44,609 nucleotides of DNA, from positions 1 to 44,609 of the forward strand of contig NZ_VUNG01000032.1 in the NCBI RefSeq assembly GCF_009695775.1. Direction: 5' to 3'. A program made the translations under genes and the position numbers. Below are positions 24,864 to 33,270 of the stretch, in pieces. Under the pieces are notes generated by a model, which ran no database searches, had not been told where the DNA came from, and saw only the letters and a program-made list of their open reading frames with translations. Positions within the stretch are counted from its first letter, which is position 1. Each line of letters begins with the position of its first letter. Source of the DNA: Hallella mizrahii (GTDB lineage Bacteria > Bacteroidota > Bacteroidia > Bacteroidales > Bacteroidaceae).

Positions 24864-24929
24864 TTACAGCCCCCTGTGCAGTGCGAGGGGCACTATAGAT
24901 AGGCCCCTGGCACTGCACAGGGGCTGTAA
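24864..24929. repeat. 20-bp inverted repeat abutting a start codon
   Basis: TTACAGCCCCCTGTGCAGTGC (24864-24884) pairs with GCACTGCACAGGGGCTGTAA (24910-24929) with one bulged base, and the interior GGGGC/GCCCC extends it. The 3' neighbour 24930-25171 has no gene; it holds a repeated ACGTACTCT (about 25029-25050). The hairpin may terminate transcription from the OmpA side, or control the gene at 24305-24862. Confidence 0.7.
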
Positions 24930-25171
24930 CTTGCAGTTTGCTAAAAGATTGTTGCTCAAATATTTGGTGGATAGTTCTTTTTTTTGCTAAATTTGAACCC
25001 GAATTAAGAGATCTTTGGCTGCCTACTCTAAACGTACTCTTTACGTACTCTGAATAATTTACAATGTTATTACAGGATATGAGTTGTTGAGCGGCGAAAC
25101 AGTTGATATATAGAGAGTTATGGAATTTATTTTCGAGTTCCTCTCTCACTCAATATATGAGTGAAACACGT

Positions 25172-26440
25172 TTATTTCGAACTTTTTATCATCACCCTTG
25201 TATGGCGGTTACGCTGTACAGGGGTGAACTTATTGATACCTCCTTTTGCCGTGCAATGGATGGCATCATTGGAAACGCCTTGCTCACGAAGTAGTCGTGC
25301 TATGTAACTGGCACGCTGCTCACTAAGTTTATCATTGATAGGTCTTGTTCCGGTGGCAGCATCTGCCGCACCGTCAACAAATACGTCAAGATTAAAGGCT
25401 TTCGCCACCTTTGCAAGGTTAATTAGGTTTTGTAGCTGAGACTCATCCGTCAGTGTGCAGGTGTTGATGCGGAAGAAGAAGTAGAACGGCACTCCAATGA
25501 GTTTATGATCCTCAGATGTTTGTCCGGCTATTGAGTCCTTGCCGTTCCAGTCCTTGTGCGCCAACCTTGCACGAAGGGAGGCAAGACCACTATACTCGCC
25601 ATGTTTGGTATTGGTATTGTCGAAGGAGTCTGACGGAAGTCCACGCTGATGCAGCAAGTCATTGATAGTTTCCATGAGATACTCATTCTGCTGCCGGTAT
25701 GGGTTGGCATCCACTGTTCTTTTCCATCCGACTTTACCGATGTTGACCGTTAGTCCGGCACTCAAAGTGAAGAGCTGGTCACCAAACCTCTTTGAGTTGC
25801 CTTGCCCATCGAAGTCTTGAAAGGTGTTTAGTCCAGCCAATTCCATATTCACGGACAAGCGGCGGCCAAGACGATATGCTGCCATTACTCCATAGTTGAC
25901 TGTGAAGGGATGCTTGCCGTTGCCCTCATGCTTGATGATACCGCCACCGAGATATGGAGCTACTGTCCAGCGGTGGAGCCCCAGCTCGTCACTCGGATTC
26001 ACTCCTACCACATTCCACAACAGCTCTGCATGAGCTGCATGATACCTTTGCTTTGCGATGTTGGCATCAATGAACTTCAAGCCGAAGCCCTGATAAGAAG
26101 CACGTACCCCGATAGATGGTGTGAACCACTTTCCGGCAGACACCTGCAGGGCTGGCTGCATACGTCCAAAGATGTCCTCGCATCCCAAGGGTGATCCTGC
26201 AAATACTGATGTTCCGGCAGAGATGCTGGCAAACCAGTTGCGTGACCATGGTGAGCCAATGACCGGTTCTTTGAGGTACGTTGGTTCCAAGGTGCTCAGC
26301 AATTCGTCGGTTTGATAGTGTTGTACGATCTTTGCCGAGTCTCTGGTTATGCCAGCAGCTGATGCTGGAAATTGCCCAGCCACAATGAAGGCGACTGCGA
26401 GCAATGCTTTCATTTTCCTCATAAGTCTTTTATCTTTCAT
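25172..26440 (-). CDS. OmpA-family outer membrane protein
   Basis: A 422-residue protein. A basic N-terminus and hydrophobic segment (MKALLAVAFIVAGQFPASA) form a signal peptide. Residues 65-250 look like an eight-stranded OmpA-type barrel with alternating hydrophobic residues (WFASISAGTSVFAG, VAPYLGGGIIKHEG, FTLSAGLTVNIGKVGW). The C-terminal 100 residues are an OmpA/MotB peptidoglycan-binding domain (YFFFRINTCTLTDESQLQNLINLAKVAK...DVFVDGAADAATGT...LSEQRASYIARLL). Proteins like this often sit in Bacteroides mobile elements beside mob genes. Here it lies 47 nt after the relaxase stop on the same strand, so a role in surface contact during transfer is possible. Confidence 0.8.
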   Translation of the reverse strand: MKDKRLMRKMKALLAVAFIVAGQFPASAAGITRDSAKIVQHYQTDELLSTLEPTYLKEPVIGSPWSRNWFASISAGTSVFAGSPLGCEDIFGRMQPALQVSAGKWFTPSIGVRASYQGFGLKFIDANIAKQRYHAAHAELLWNVVGVNPSDELGLHRWTVAPYLGGGIIKHEGNGKHPFTVNYGVMAAYRLGRRLSVNMELAGLNTFQDFDGQGNSKRFGDQLFTLSAGLTVNIGKVGWKRTVDANPYRQQNEYLMETINDLLHQRGLPSDSFDNTNTKHGEYSGLASLRARLAHKDWNGKDSIAGQTSEDHKLIGVPFYFFFRINTCTLTDESQLQNLINLAKVAKAFNLDVFVDGAADAATGTRPINDKLSEQRASYIARLLREQGVSNDAIHCTAKGGINKFTPVQRNRHTRVMIKSSK

Positions 26441-26487
26441 GTCTATTTGCGTATTTAACTGATTTGTTTAACATGTCCGGGCAGCAG

Positions 26488-27942
26488 CTATCGTTTTCGC
26501 CCATGACCCGATGGACGCATCATTCTGTTGGCCATGGCAACACAACGGCGGGCCCACTGACGGTCATCCTCGTTGTCATCGCGTCCCCATTTCAGGTCGC
26601 TGCCGCCACTTCCACCACCGTGTCCCTCTGCGAAGGTTGTCGCATCGTTCACAAGCTGGGCGAAGAGCAGCACTCCACAATGTAGCATCTCGTTGCCCCT
26701 GTCTGCCAGGTACGCCAGATAGGAATCGTTGAATGCTGCCAGCTGTTCCGGTGGCAGGGACTCTCGGATTTGCTTGAACTCACCAATGACCATGTTGAGC
26801 ATCTGCTCCTTGACCAATGTGCCACTCGATGAATAAACTGCCTTGGAGAGTTTCGACACTTCCTGTTGCAGGACGGTCTGTGAGTGCTGAACATCTTCTT
26901 TAGCCACCCGTGCCTCCTCCAGCTGCTCTTTAGCCTTCTCCAGTTTGGCGTTCTTATCTGCCAGCGAGGCTTCGACCTCAGCGATGGCCGCCAGTTTCTC
27001 GTCTATCTGCTTCTGTAGCGCGTCACGGTCTCCTGCTGTGACATTCATCTTACGCCGGAGCTCTGCCAGATCTTTCTCAAGATAGGATTTCCTCTCTTCA
27101 AGATGAGCGATCATGGAAGTCAGACCCTTTATGCGTGTCTCTGCCACTTTCAGGTTATGTGATGCTGCGGACAGTTGCTCTTCTGCTTCCGCCAGGTCAG
27201 CCTCTTTCTGCCGGGAGTCATGCTCCAGCTGACGTCGATAGTCAAACGTCTGTCTGCCACGTGACTCACGGTTGGTGAGCGATGTGCCCCGTTGCAGTCC
27301 CCACGGCTTGTTAACCTCGGATAGCTCATCGTGAAGTGCAGAGATGTGCTTCGAGTACTCCATTTTGTCCTTCCCTACGAAAACGCCCTTGAAGTCAATC
27401 TTTCCGTTCCTCACTGGTACTACGGCTGCATGCGCGTGCGGTGTCGTCTCGTCAAGGTGTACATAGAAAGAGATAACGTTCTCCTTGCCATATTTGCCAC
27501 AGACGAAGTTGTAGATGTCCATCGCCCATTGTTCAATCTCCGGCTCCCGGTGGATGGCTTGGTTCTCTTTGTTGTCACCAGGTTTGATGACCACAGGCTG
27601 CTTACCAAAGGCCAGCTCTGTCATACGGTCATGCGACCCCGAGAACACGAAGTCACCTATGGTGCGGTAGCGAGGTTCAGCGAGGTTGGCATTAGGGTCT
27701 TTGATGCCTCTTCCTGCCAGGTTCTCTGCCAGCCGTTGTCCGATGGACTTGCTCTTGTCAATGGGTTGTATCTTGCCACCGACAATCTCAAAGTTAAGAT
27801 GCTCCCGTGAGCGGTCAAAGTTACCTTTGGCGAGTGCCATGTTCCAGGCTTTCTCGCTCCATGCCCGCTGATGCTCACGGCTCTGTCCTGCGGACATACC
27901 CTTGCGTCCCTTGAAGTTGAGGGACTGATATTGTATTGCCAT
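26488..27942 (-). CDS. MobV-family relaxase (Pre/Mob)
   Basis: A 484-residue mobilisation relaxase that nicks the element at oriT and stays bound to the transferred strand. The N-terminal domain carries the MobV motif III HLDETTPHAHA (His162, Asp164, Glu165, His169, His171), an N-terminal motif around RSREHLNFE and QSREHQRAW. Residues 220-390 are a long coiled coil (LAEAEEQLSAASHNLKVAETRIKGL...), and the C-terminus is Gly-rich then basic. The start at 27942 begins MAIQYQSLNFKGRKG, as in Bacteroides MobV proteins. The non-coding region just upstream is where the cognate oriT is expected. No coupling protein or T4SS is encoded, so transfer must use another element's machinery. Confidence 0.88.
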   Translation of the reverse strand: MAIQYQSLNFKGRKGMSAGQSREHQRAWSEKAWNMALAKGNFDRSREHLNFEIVGGKIQPIDKSKSIGQRLAENLAGRGIKDPNANLAEPRYRTIGDFVFSGSHDRMTELAFGKQPVVIKPGDNKENQAIHREPEIEQWAMDIYNFVCGKYGKENVISFYVHLDETTPHAHAAVVPVRNGKIDFKGVFVGKDKMEYSKHISALHDELSEVNKPWGLQRGTSLTNRESRGRQTFDYRRQLEHDSRQKEADLAEAEEQLSAASHNLKVAETRIKGLTSMIAHLEERKSYLEKDLAELRRKMNVTAGDRDALQKQIDEKLAAIAEVEASLADKNAKLEKAKEQLEEARVAKEDVQHSQTVLQQEVSKLSKAVYSSSGTLVKEQMLNMVIGEFKQIRESLPPEQLAAFNDSYLAYLADRGNEMLHCGVLLFAQLVNDATTFAEGHGGGSGGSDLKWGRDDNEDDRQWARRCVAMANRMMRPSGHGRKR

Positions 27943-28420
27943 ATTCGTTGTTTGTTAAATTGAGGGAAAAGGAAAGGCGTGATATGGATGTCTTTCCATG
28001 CGTGTCCGACATGGTTTTGCTGCTTGGATGCTCCAGAAACTATTCTGTCAACCTCCACATCACGCACGACCTATTCCCCTTAGTTCAGCCGACACACGTG
28101 ACCTCCCATGACGATACGGCTTTTTATCATTGTTAGAAGAGGGGGATGCTTTAGCCCATGCGAAGCTCTGTTCACCCAAGCCGATGTCACCCAGCTTGCT
28201 GCCCTGATTGGTGGACATCAGACCAAGGAACGTTAGTGACGCGGGTAATGTGTTACCCCTCTTCAAAAACGGTGGCACTGGGCAAGCCCCTTCGAAGTGT
28301 CCCAAGGCCATCCGTTTTTACCGCTCTGCCACCGGGCGAAGTCCTGGTGGCGTTTCCATGAGAGACACAACATGTCGTCTTGAACGATTCTGTTGCATTA
28401 TAATGAGAATATCCCAGAGG
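27943..28420. other. Non-coding region upstream of the relaxase, putative oriT
   Basis: A 478-nt gap with no supported gene. It contains an inverted repeat GGGTAA-TGTG-TTACCC (28243-28258) and another GCCACCGGG/CCTGGTGGC (28328-28336 and 28343-28351). MobV relaxases usually nick next to an inverted repeat a short distance upstream of their own gene, so one of these probably marks oriT. The nick site cannot be assigned from sequence alone. Confidence 0.45.
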
Positions 28421-29476
28421 CTATAAATGACCTTCTGCGTCTGCGTCAGCTGCCTTGGCTATAAAGCCGATAGAGTCGGAAGCGTCAGCCTTAAAACCGT
28501 TCTCAGAAGAGGTTTCATCCTGCCCGTCGGCATCAGCCTGTTCGGGATTGTTCAAAGGTCCAGAAAGATCATCTGAGGGGAGAGCAGCGGGGAGAGGAAC
28601 CGAAACGTCGTTGCTGTCGGCATGCCCGGCTTGAGAAGCACTTCTACGACCAGCCGCCTTTTCTGCCAACTCTCTGAAGATGTCACCCCGTTCTTCACTA
28701 TCCAAGTGCATGGACTCCACGAGCTGGTCGAGTGCCACCTCTGTTTTATTGAACAGGAGGGCGAGAAACGCCTTCCAGTTGCCATCAAGGTAGCCATCGA
28801 AAAAATCCACTGCACGTTTGTCAATGAGGGAAAAGTCACAACCAATTTTCTTAGATGCCCGGAGCTCTCCCGGGTAACTGGCTATGATGGACTCGATGGC
28901 ATAATGTACAGCTAACCTTGTGATGTCCTCCAATTGCTTCTTAGTATAGCCGGAGACCATGCTGCCAGCAAGCATCTCCTTGGTCCCACGCTCAATCTGT
29001 CCAATGAGACGGATGATCTGTGAGGATGAAAGCTTGCCATCAGCCCAGCTGTACATCGCATACTTAACCATGGCCTCGAAGCTGCTGCTTATTGCGACGC
29101 TGGGATTGACGGTCACCACCAGCCTTGTCATCGTACAAAGAATCCCTTTGAGATGCTCTTCGATGACGATGCAACCGAACTCAGTGAGCTTTGCGAGGAA
29201 GTCGCGGACTGTGGCCCGATGCCAGTGCCAGTCAGCAGCGAGCTCTGTCTTCGTGATGAAGAACTGTCCATCGCCAATGGCAGGAATCCACTTGGCGTCG
29301 ATGTTCTGTGGACGATAGTTCGTGCACGCCTTGTCCAGCATGTAGAGGTAAGCCTCGAAACGTGAGAACCGATCTCGTGAATGCTCTTGCAGGTAGCGGA
29401 AGAAGTCCATGCTGCCATGGACTATGGCAAGATTGGTCTTTACCGATGAGTTATCATTGTTATTTCCTTTACGCAT
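28421..29476 (-). CDS. Winged-helix protein, replication/mobilisation accessory type
   Basis: A 351-residue protein using ATG 29476 (MRKGNNNDN). An earlier in-frame ATG at 29578 adds residues (MTCLPCHWPWHGR...) that do not look like protein and overlap the upstream gene. Residues 65-120 form a winged HTH (FFITKTELAADWHWHRATVRDFLAKLTEFGCIVIE) similar to those of replication-initiator and DnaD-like proteins. The C-terminus past residue 270 is Ala/Asp/Ser-rich and disordered. It lies upstream of the relaxase on the same strand. It may load replication proteins or regulate mobilisation; a precise function cannot be given. Confidence 0.6.
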   Translation of the reverse strand: MRKGNNNDNSSVKTNLAIVHGSMDFFRYLQEHSRDRFSRFEAYLYMLDKACTNYRPQNIDAKWIPAIGDGQFFITKTELAADWHWHRATVRDFLAKLTEFGCIVIEEHLKGILCTMTRLVVTVNPSVAISSSFEAMVKYAMYSWADGKLSSSQIIRLIGQIERGTKEMLAGSMVSGYTKKQLEDITRLAVHYAIESIIASYPGELRASKKIGCDFSLIDKRAVDFFDGYLDGNWKAFLALLFNKTEVALDQLVESMHLDSEERGDIFRELAEKAAGRRSASQAGHADSNDVSVPLPAALPSDDLSGPLNNPEQADADGQDETSSENGFKADASDSIGFIAKAADADAEGHL

Positions 29477-29574
29477 ATTATTTAGTCTGAAATGTAAATG
29501 GAAGAAATTCGGAATGGTGAGGATATGAGGAAAAGACAGTCTTCCATGCCAGGGCCAGTGACATGGGAGACAGG

Positions 29575-30105
29575 TCATCTGTCGAAATACATCTCAACCA
29601 ATTTGTCCGGGCATTGGTTGTAGAAATGAATATTTGTCAGAGTCTGGAACTTTCCTATTGCCTCATGCGACGGATAGAAGATTGCTGCCACCCAAAAAAG
29701 ATAGAGACTCGCAGCAAACGAGAGCATGTGTGGGGTGAACAGTGCGGATAGTGAAAGTACCATGAAGAAGAACTGTTGCTGTCGGCTGCCACGGATGGCC
29801 GTTAGCAAGGGTTGTCTAATTCGATGGATAAGTAATGGAATGGAGACTGCCAGTGTCAATACGCCATAGGACAAATTTTGCGTCAGTCTTATGTAAATCA
29901 TGTTGACCGTTGCGATGCCAAGGGCGAATAGGACACCATAGAGCATCCTGAACACCTGATGTCCGCACATGGCATAACAGAATCGCTGGCAGATGCTCCA
30001 TTTGCGTCTGTAGAACACGCTGGCAAGGAATGGCAGCAAAAGTATATAAGCTGCCAGTTGCATGATACGGGCAGTAGCGCTGATGATTCTTTTGATGTTT
30101 GTCAT
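29575..30105 (-). CDS. Small polytopic membrane protein
   Basis: A 176-residue protein from ATG 30105 (MTNIKRIISATARIMQLAAYILLLPFLASVFY). The ATG overlaps the upstream stop in ATGA, which supports this start over the one at 30153. Four or five hydrophobic segments are visible: AAYILLLPFLASVFY, MLYGVLFALGIATVNMIYI, YGVLTLAVSIPLLI, QQFFFMVLSLSALF and MLSFAASLYLFWVAAIFY. No family is recognised. It is translationally coupled to the gene before it. Confidence 0.65.
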   Translation of the reverse strand: MTNIKRIISATARIMQLAAYILLLPFLASVFYRRKWSICQRFCYAMCGHQVFRMLYGVLFALGIATVNMIYIRLTQNLSYGVLTLAVSIPLLIHRIRQPLLTAIRGSRQQQFFFMVLSLSALFTPHMLSFAASLYLFWVAAIFYPSHEAIGKFQTLTNIHFYNQCPDKLVEMYFDR

Positions 30106-30530
30106 TGTGGATGGTTTGTTGATGGGTTTGTTCTGTTGTTCCTGGTATGACATGAAAAGGCAGGCGGCGTATAGTCATCGTCCACCATGTCAAGTCTGAT
30201 GATGCCGTAGCTTGCACGGTTAACAAGGATTTCCACATCTTCCTTTGTCAGCGTACCCTCATGGCACCGACGATGCAGACTTGGATCTTCTCTGAGCATG
30301 ATGGACAATACTTGGTCAAGGTCAGCCTCACTTACATGCCACTTGTGCCCCAGATAATATAGTCCGCGGGACCGCGTCACTTCCAGTGTAAGATGACGGC
30401 ATGTGGTCATCATCAGGTGTCCATCACGGACAAAGGCATAAGCATGGTGCTGAGTTATGTCAGTCACCCTTATCCAATAGCAATGTGCTGTGATGATTTG
30501 TGCCATCACTTCGAGTAGTTCTGTTCTCAT
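30102..30530 (-). CDS. Uncharacterised small protein of the mobilisation region
   Basis: A 142-residue protein (MRTELLEVMAQIITAHCYWIRVTDITQHHAYAFVRDG...). No domain is recognised. The central part is mixed alpha/beta and the C-terminal 25 residues are polar (SCHTRNNRTNPSTNHPQ). It starts 8 nt after the stop of the previous gene and overlaps the membrane-protein start by 4 nt, so it belongs to one operon. Confidence 0.6.
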   Translation of the reverse strand: MRTELLEVMAQIITAHCYWIRVTDITQHHAYAFVRDGHLMMTTCRHLTLEVTRSRGLYYLGHKWHVSEADLDQVLSIMLREDPSLHRRCHEGTLTKEDVEILVNRASYGIIRLDMVDDDYTPPAFSCHTRNNRTNPSTNHPQ

Positions 30531-30538
30531 GTTAGGTG

Positions 30539-30988
30539 TCAGTAGAATAGTTTGATAAGTTCGGCTTCGCCCATTTCGTATCGCATGCCACCGGCCTTGT
30601 GGTGCATCTGCAGTTCAAGACGCAGCGTACCACGCATGACCTCAATGCTCTCGAAGACGCATACCGTAATGGTGTCGACAATGCCGTCGTCGCCTGCTGT
30701 GGCGTTGAATTTGTACATCCGGCCGTTGTTTGGTTTGCTGAACGCACAGCAGCACTGCCACCCACGAAGGCCTTCACTGACCACCCGATGATAGAGCAGT
30801 GTCAGGTTAGCCTGCTCCTCCAGCTGGTCGGCCACCTCTGCAATAGTAAGTTGTTTCGATGGGTGAAAGGTTAGTTGGGCATAGTCGTCATAGACGACGG
30901 GATCCTCCATGGTCTTCCTCGGCAGGAGGTCAGGCAACTGTGTTGGCATGATGGAGAGAAACTCACTCATAAATCGTAGTAACATCAT
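30539..30988 (-). CDS. Uncharacterised small protein of the mobilisation region
   Basis: A 149-residue protein (MMLLRFMSEFLSIMPTQLPDLLPRK...). From residue 30 it is rich in beta-type segments (TITVCVFESIEVMRGTLRLELQMHHKAGG). ATG 30967 (MSEFLS) is an alternative start. No family is recognised. It is 8 nt from the next gene and 48 nt from the lipoprotein gene before it. Confidence 0.55.
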   Translation of the reverse strand: MMLLRFMSEFLSIMPTQLPDLLPRKTMEDPVVYDDYAQLTFHPSKQLTIAEVADQLEEQANLTLLYHRVVSEGLRGWQCCCAFSKPNNGRMYKFNATAGDDGIVDTITVCVFESIEVMRGTLRLELQMHHKAGGMRYEMGEAELIKLFY

Positions 30989-31036
30989 TTTCGGTTTAGG
31001 TTAATAATGGGGTAATGGGGATTTAACTCTATGGGA

Positions 31037-32041
31037 TTACAAGGATGAAATGTATATCTTCACTATTAGTCCGGGCAGAGCTTCTACATGTTCACGCTCC
31101 TGCTTCGAAGAGCTGGCGAGACGTGGCAGCATTGATGACGCATCCTTGGCTATTTGGACGAAGACTATTTTTTGCTCTTCTGTAAGCACAGCCATGCCGA
31201 AGTCATTGATGACAGAGAAAGGCTGTATGACCATCCATAGATATGCCTGCCGCTGGTCAGCGGTCTTCACCTTGGAAGCCTTGATGTCCATGAGGCATCC
31301 TTGTGCACAGGCAAGCAACCGCCGGTTGGTTCGCATGGTGAGGAAAAGAAAGAGCTCGTTTGAGGAGATTGTTCCCCCGGCTTTTTCACGGGACACCCTG
31401 GCATAGATATGCTCCGTTGATTTTGTGATGTCCGTGACAGACTTGCCATCCATCTCCGAAATATGCGTGACGAACGAGCGGTACAGCCGGTCTTCCTCTC
31501 TGAGGAAAGAAAGGAACTGCTCCTTGTTGTGTATGCCACGCTTCTCGACAGCAAATAGATAACGCTGGTACCGGTCAGTCAGCTGTCTGCTGTCTTCGTG
31601 ATATATGCTTACACTGTCCAGTGAAAGAAAAAATGGCGTGACGGTTTTCATTGCCTCCTTGATCTTCAGCTCACGGGTAAGGCGATTGGCTTCTGTCTTA
31701 AGAATCAATACATCCTGCAAGTTACGTGGCCTGGCAATGGCGCGATTGAGAAACTCATCCCGTACTGAGGCATGCAGGTTGTGTACAGTTTCATTGGAAA
31801 AGAGGTGGGGATTCCGTGCGGCTGCCGTGTCGCGGAGGATCACCACCATCACAGAGTCCTCAAGCTCCTGCCATGTGGCGATGTCCTTAGCAATGGCCGT
31901 CATCTTATCATCACTTGCATTGCGCATTTCCTTGTAGAACTCACGGTAGCAGTTGATACCTTCCTGGGCAGTACTGAAATGGTATCGCTGCTTGTCTGCA
32001 CCACAGGAGGTCAGTGTAAGACTAATGGAGCCCATGAGCAT
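31037..32041 (-). CDS. Lipoprotein, mostly helical, of unknown function
   Basis: About 334 residues. A short hydrophobic stretch ends in the lipobox LTSC-GA, so the mature protein should be a lipoprotein with Cys13 lipidated. The visible ATG (MLMGSISLTLTSC) gives an unusually short signal, and the same frame upstream codes for further hydrophobic residues (LAVFVI) without an ATG, so the true start may use another codon. The body is helical and charged (LKTEANRLTRELKIKEAMKTV, FLSFLREEDRLYRSFV). It is the first gene of the minus-strand group and is divergent from the resolvase-like gene. Confidence 0.6.
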   Translation of the reverse strand: MLMGSISLTLTSCGADKQRYHFSTAQEGINCYREFYKEMRNASDDKMTAIAKDIATWQELEDSVMVVILRDTAAARNPHLFSNETVHNLHASVRDEFLNRAIARPRNLQDVLILKTEANRLTRELKIKEAMKTVTPFFLSLDSVSIYHEDSRQLTDRYQRYLFAVEKRGIHNKEQFLSFLREEDRLYRSFVTHISEMDGKSVTDITKSTEHIYARVSREKAGGTISSNELFLFLTMRTNRRLLACAQGCLMDIKASKVKTADQRQAYLWMVIQPFSVINDFGMAVLTEEQKIVFVQIAKDASSMLPRLASSSKQEREHVEALPGLIVKIYISSL

Positions 32042-32385
32042 GATGACAAAAACGGCCAGACAGCCATGTGAAACGCCTCTCCCCTTACCTTTATAATATA
32101 AGTAGGGAGACGCACTTCCACATTTCTGCCCGGCCCTGACGGTTTTGAAAGGTTGTTTTACAGATTGAAAGGTTCATAGAATATCATTTTATACTTTGTC
32201 AGCGTACTGGATTTGTTCCTTTTGCCACCATAAAGGTAATGTGATTTGTTTGTAATTTAGCAAGCGAAAATCCGGCATTAATATTTCTTTCGATTCTGAA
32301 AACATAACAAAACATAAAACCACACAATATGACAAAAAGACAACGGTAAGGTCTTGTTATTTCGTAAATAATTTGTTGATTATCA

Positions 32386-32415
32386 TTGTTTTCAGAAGAA
32401 ATATCAGTATCTTTG
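32386..32415 (+). promoter_or_regulatory. Promoter of the resolvase-like gene
   Basis: TTG at 32386-32388, 19 nt, then TATCTTTG at 32408-32415: a good Bacteroidetes -33/-7 pair, 32 nt before the ATG at 32448. On the other strand the less exact TACCTTTA (32231-32238) may serve the divergent lipoprotein gene. Confidence 0.65.
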
Positions 32416-32447
32416 TAGAGTATCAAAACACATCAACAAATAAGACT

Positions 32448-33068
32448 ATGGCAAAGATCGGTTACCTGTACCGTGCGGAAGAGGACAACACTTTCGATGA
32501 AGTGAAAGAATGGATGGATGAATATGGCTGCGTCCGGGTGATGATAGAGGAGCCCTCGGACGAGAAACTGCGCCCAAGGTGGAAACAACTTTTGGAACTT
32601 CTTGAGCGGGGTGACGAACTTGTCGTAGGCAAGTTCAGTAATGCCGTGCGCTCTACTATTGACCTGTCTAATCTGATTGAATACTGTCGTGTAAAGGTTG
32701 TGAGACTTATCTCCATTGGAGACCGCATCGACTCTGAGGGAACATTGTTCCCACAAACCAGTGCAGCACATGTGCTGAATGTCCTGGGAGCACTACCGGA
32801 AGAGACGGCAGCGCTCAGACAGCAGAAAGCGCATATCATCCGTCTTCAAAATGCAGCCAAAGCCCGGGTACTCAATGTGTCTTCCAAATCACACCGTGAG
32901 CAGACTGTCGTCAACATGTACCACCAAGGCCATGCCATCGACGACATCTGGAAGGCGAGCGGCTATTCAAGCAGGGCTTCGGTCTTCCGCGTTCTCAACC
33001 GGCATGGCGTGACGCTGAACAGAGGCAAGTTCAGTGGACCGTTGGGGCCGAGAAAGAAGAAGGATTGA
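32448..33068 (+). CDS. Serine-recombinase-like protein lacking the catalytic serine
   Basis: A 206-residue protein with the resolvase N-terminal fold (KIGYLYRAEED, LLERGDELVVGKFSNAVRSTIDLSNLIEYCRVKVVRLISIGDRIDSE) and a C-terminal HTH (QTVVNMYHQGHAIDDIWKASGYSSRASVFRVLNRHGV). Resolvases begin GYxRVS with the catalytic Ser; the aligned residue here is Ala (YLYRA), so DNA cleavage is unlikely. It is more likely a DNA-binding regulator or accessory factor. ATG 32448 (MAKIGYLY) is chosen over 32373 because the promoter lies between them and the fold starts at MAKIG. Similar proteins are common in Bacteroides mobile elements. Confidence 0.75.
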   Translation: MAKIGYLYRAEEDNTFDEVKEWMDEYGCVRVMIEEPSDEKLRPRWKQLLELLERGDELVVGKFSNAVRSTIDLSNLIEYCRVKVVRLISIGDRIDSEGTLFPQTSAAHVLNVLGALPEETAALRQQKAHIIRLQNAAKARVLNVSSKSHREQTVVNMYHQGHAIDDIWKASGYSSRASVFRVLNRHGVTLNRGKFSGPLGPRKKKD

Positions 33069-33110
33069 TTTTGTCTACAAAAAGGGGGGTAGTACAAAGC
33101 TACTGCAAAC

Positions 33111-33209
33111 ATTTTGGTATTTTCTAATGTTTCCGAGATTTGAATTTTGGTATTTTCTGATAATTTGGCAATTTAAATTTTGGTATTTTCTGATATTTTC
33201 GGCAAAGAC
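33111..33209. repeat. Three 33-bp direct repeats upstream of a DUF4143 ATPase gene
   Basis: ATTTTGGTATTTTCTRAT occurs at 33111-33128, 33144-33161 and 33177-33194, exactly 33 bp apart (about three helical turns). The array ends just before the -33 box at 33211. It has the look of iterons or of an operator bound by a repeated protein on one face of the DNA. It is too short and unspaced for CRISPR. Confidence 0.85.
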
Positions 33210-33210
33210 A

Positions 33211-33242
33211 TTTGCGTAACTCAAGGAAACATGCTAAATTTG
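33211..33242 (+). promoter_or_regulatory. Promoter of the first DUF4143 ATPase gene
   Basis: TTTG at 33211-33214, 20 nt, TAAATTTG at 33235-33242, 28 nt before the ATG at 33271. An exact match to the Bacteroidetes consensus. Confidence 0.8.
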
Positions 33243-33270
33243 CGTCCAAAAGCAATAGGTTTTAAATAAG

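Noticed and set aside
24853..25149. 98-codon minus-strand frame across the large hairpin
   Set aside because: It runs through the inverted repeat and low-complexity AT-rich sequence, with no domain or promoter; treated as non-coding.
33111..33209. Short CRISPR-like array of three repeats
   Set aside because: The spacers are only 15 bp and AT-rich, repeats are 18 bp, and the array abuts a promoter; an operator or iteron explanation fits better.
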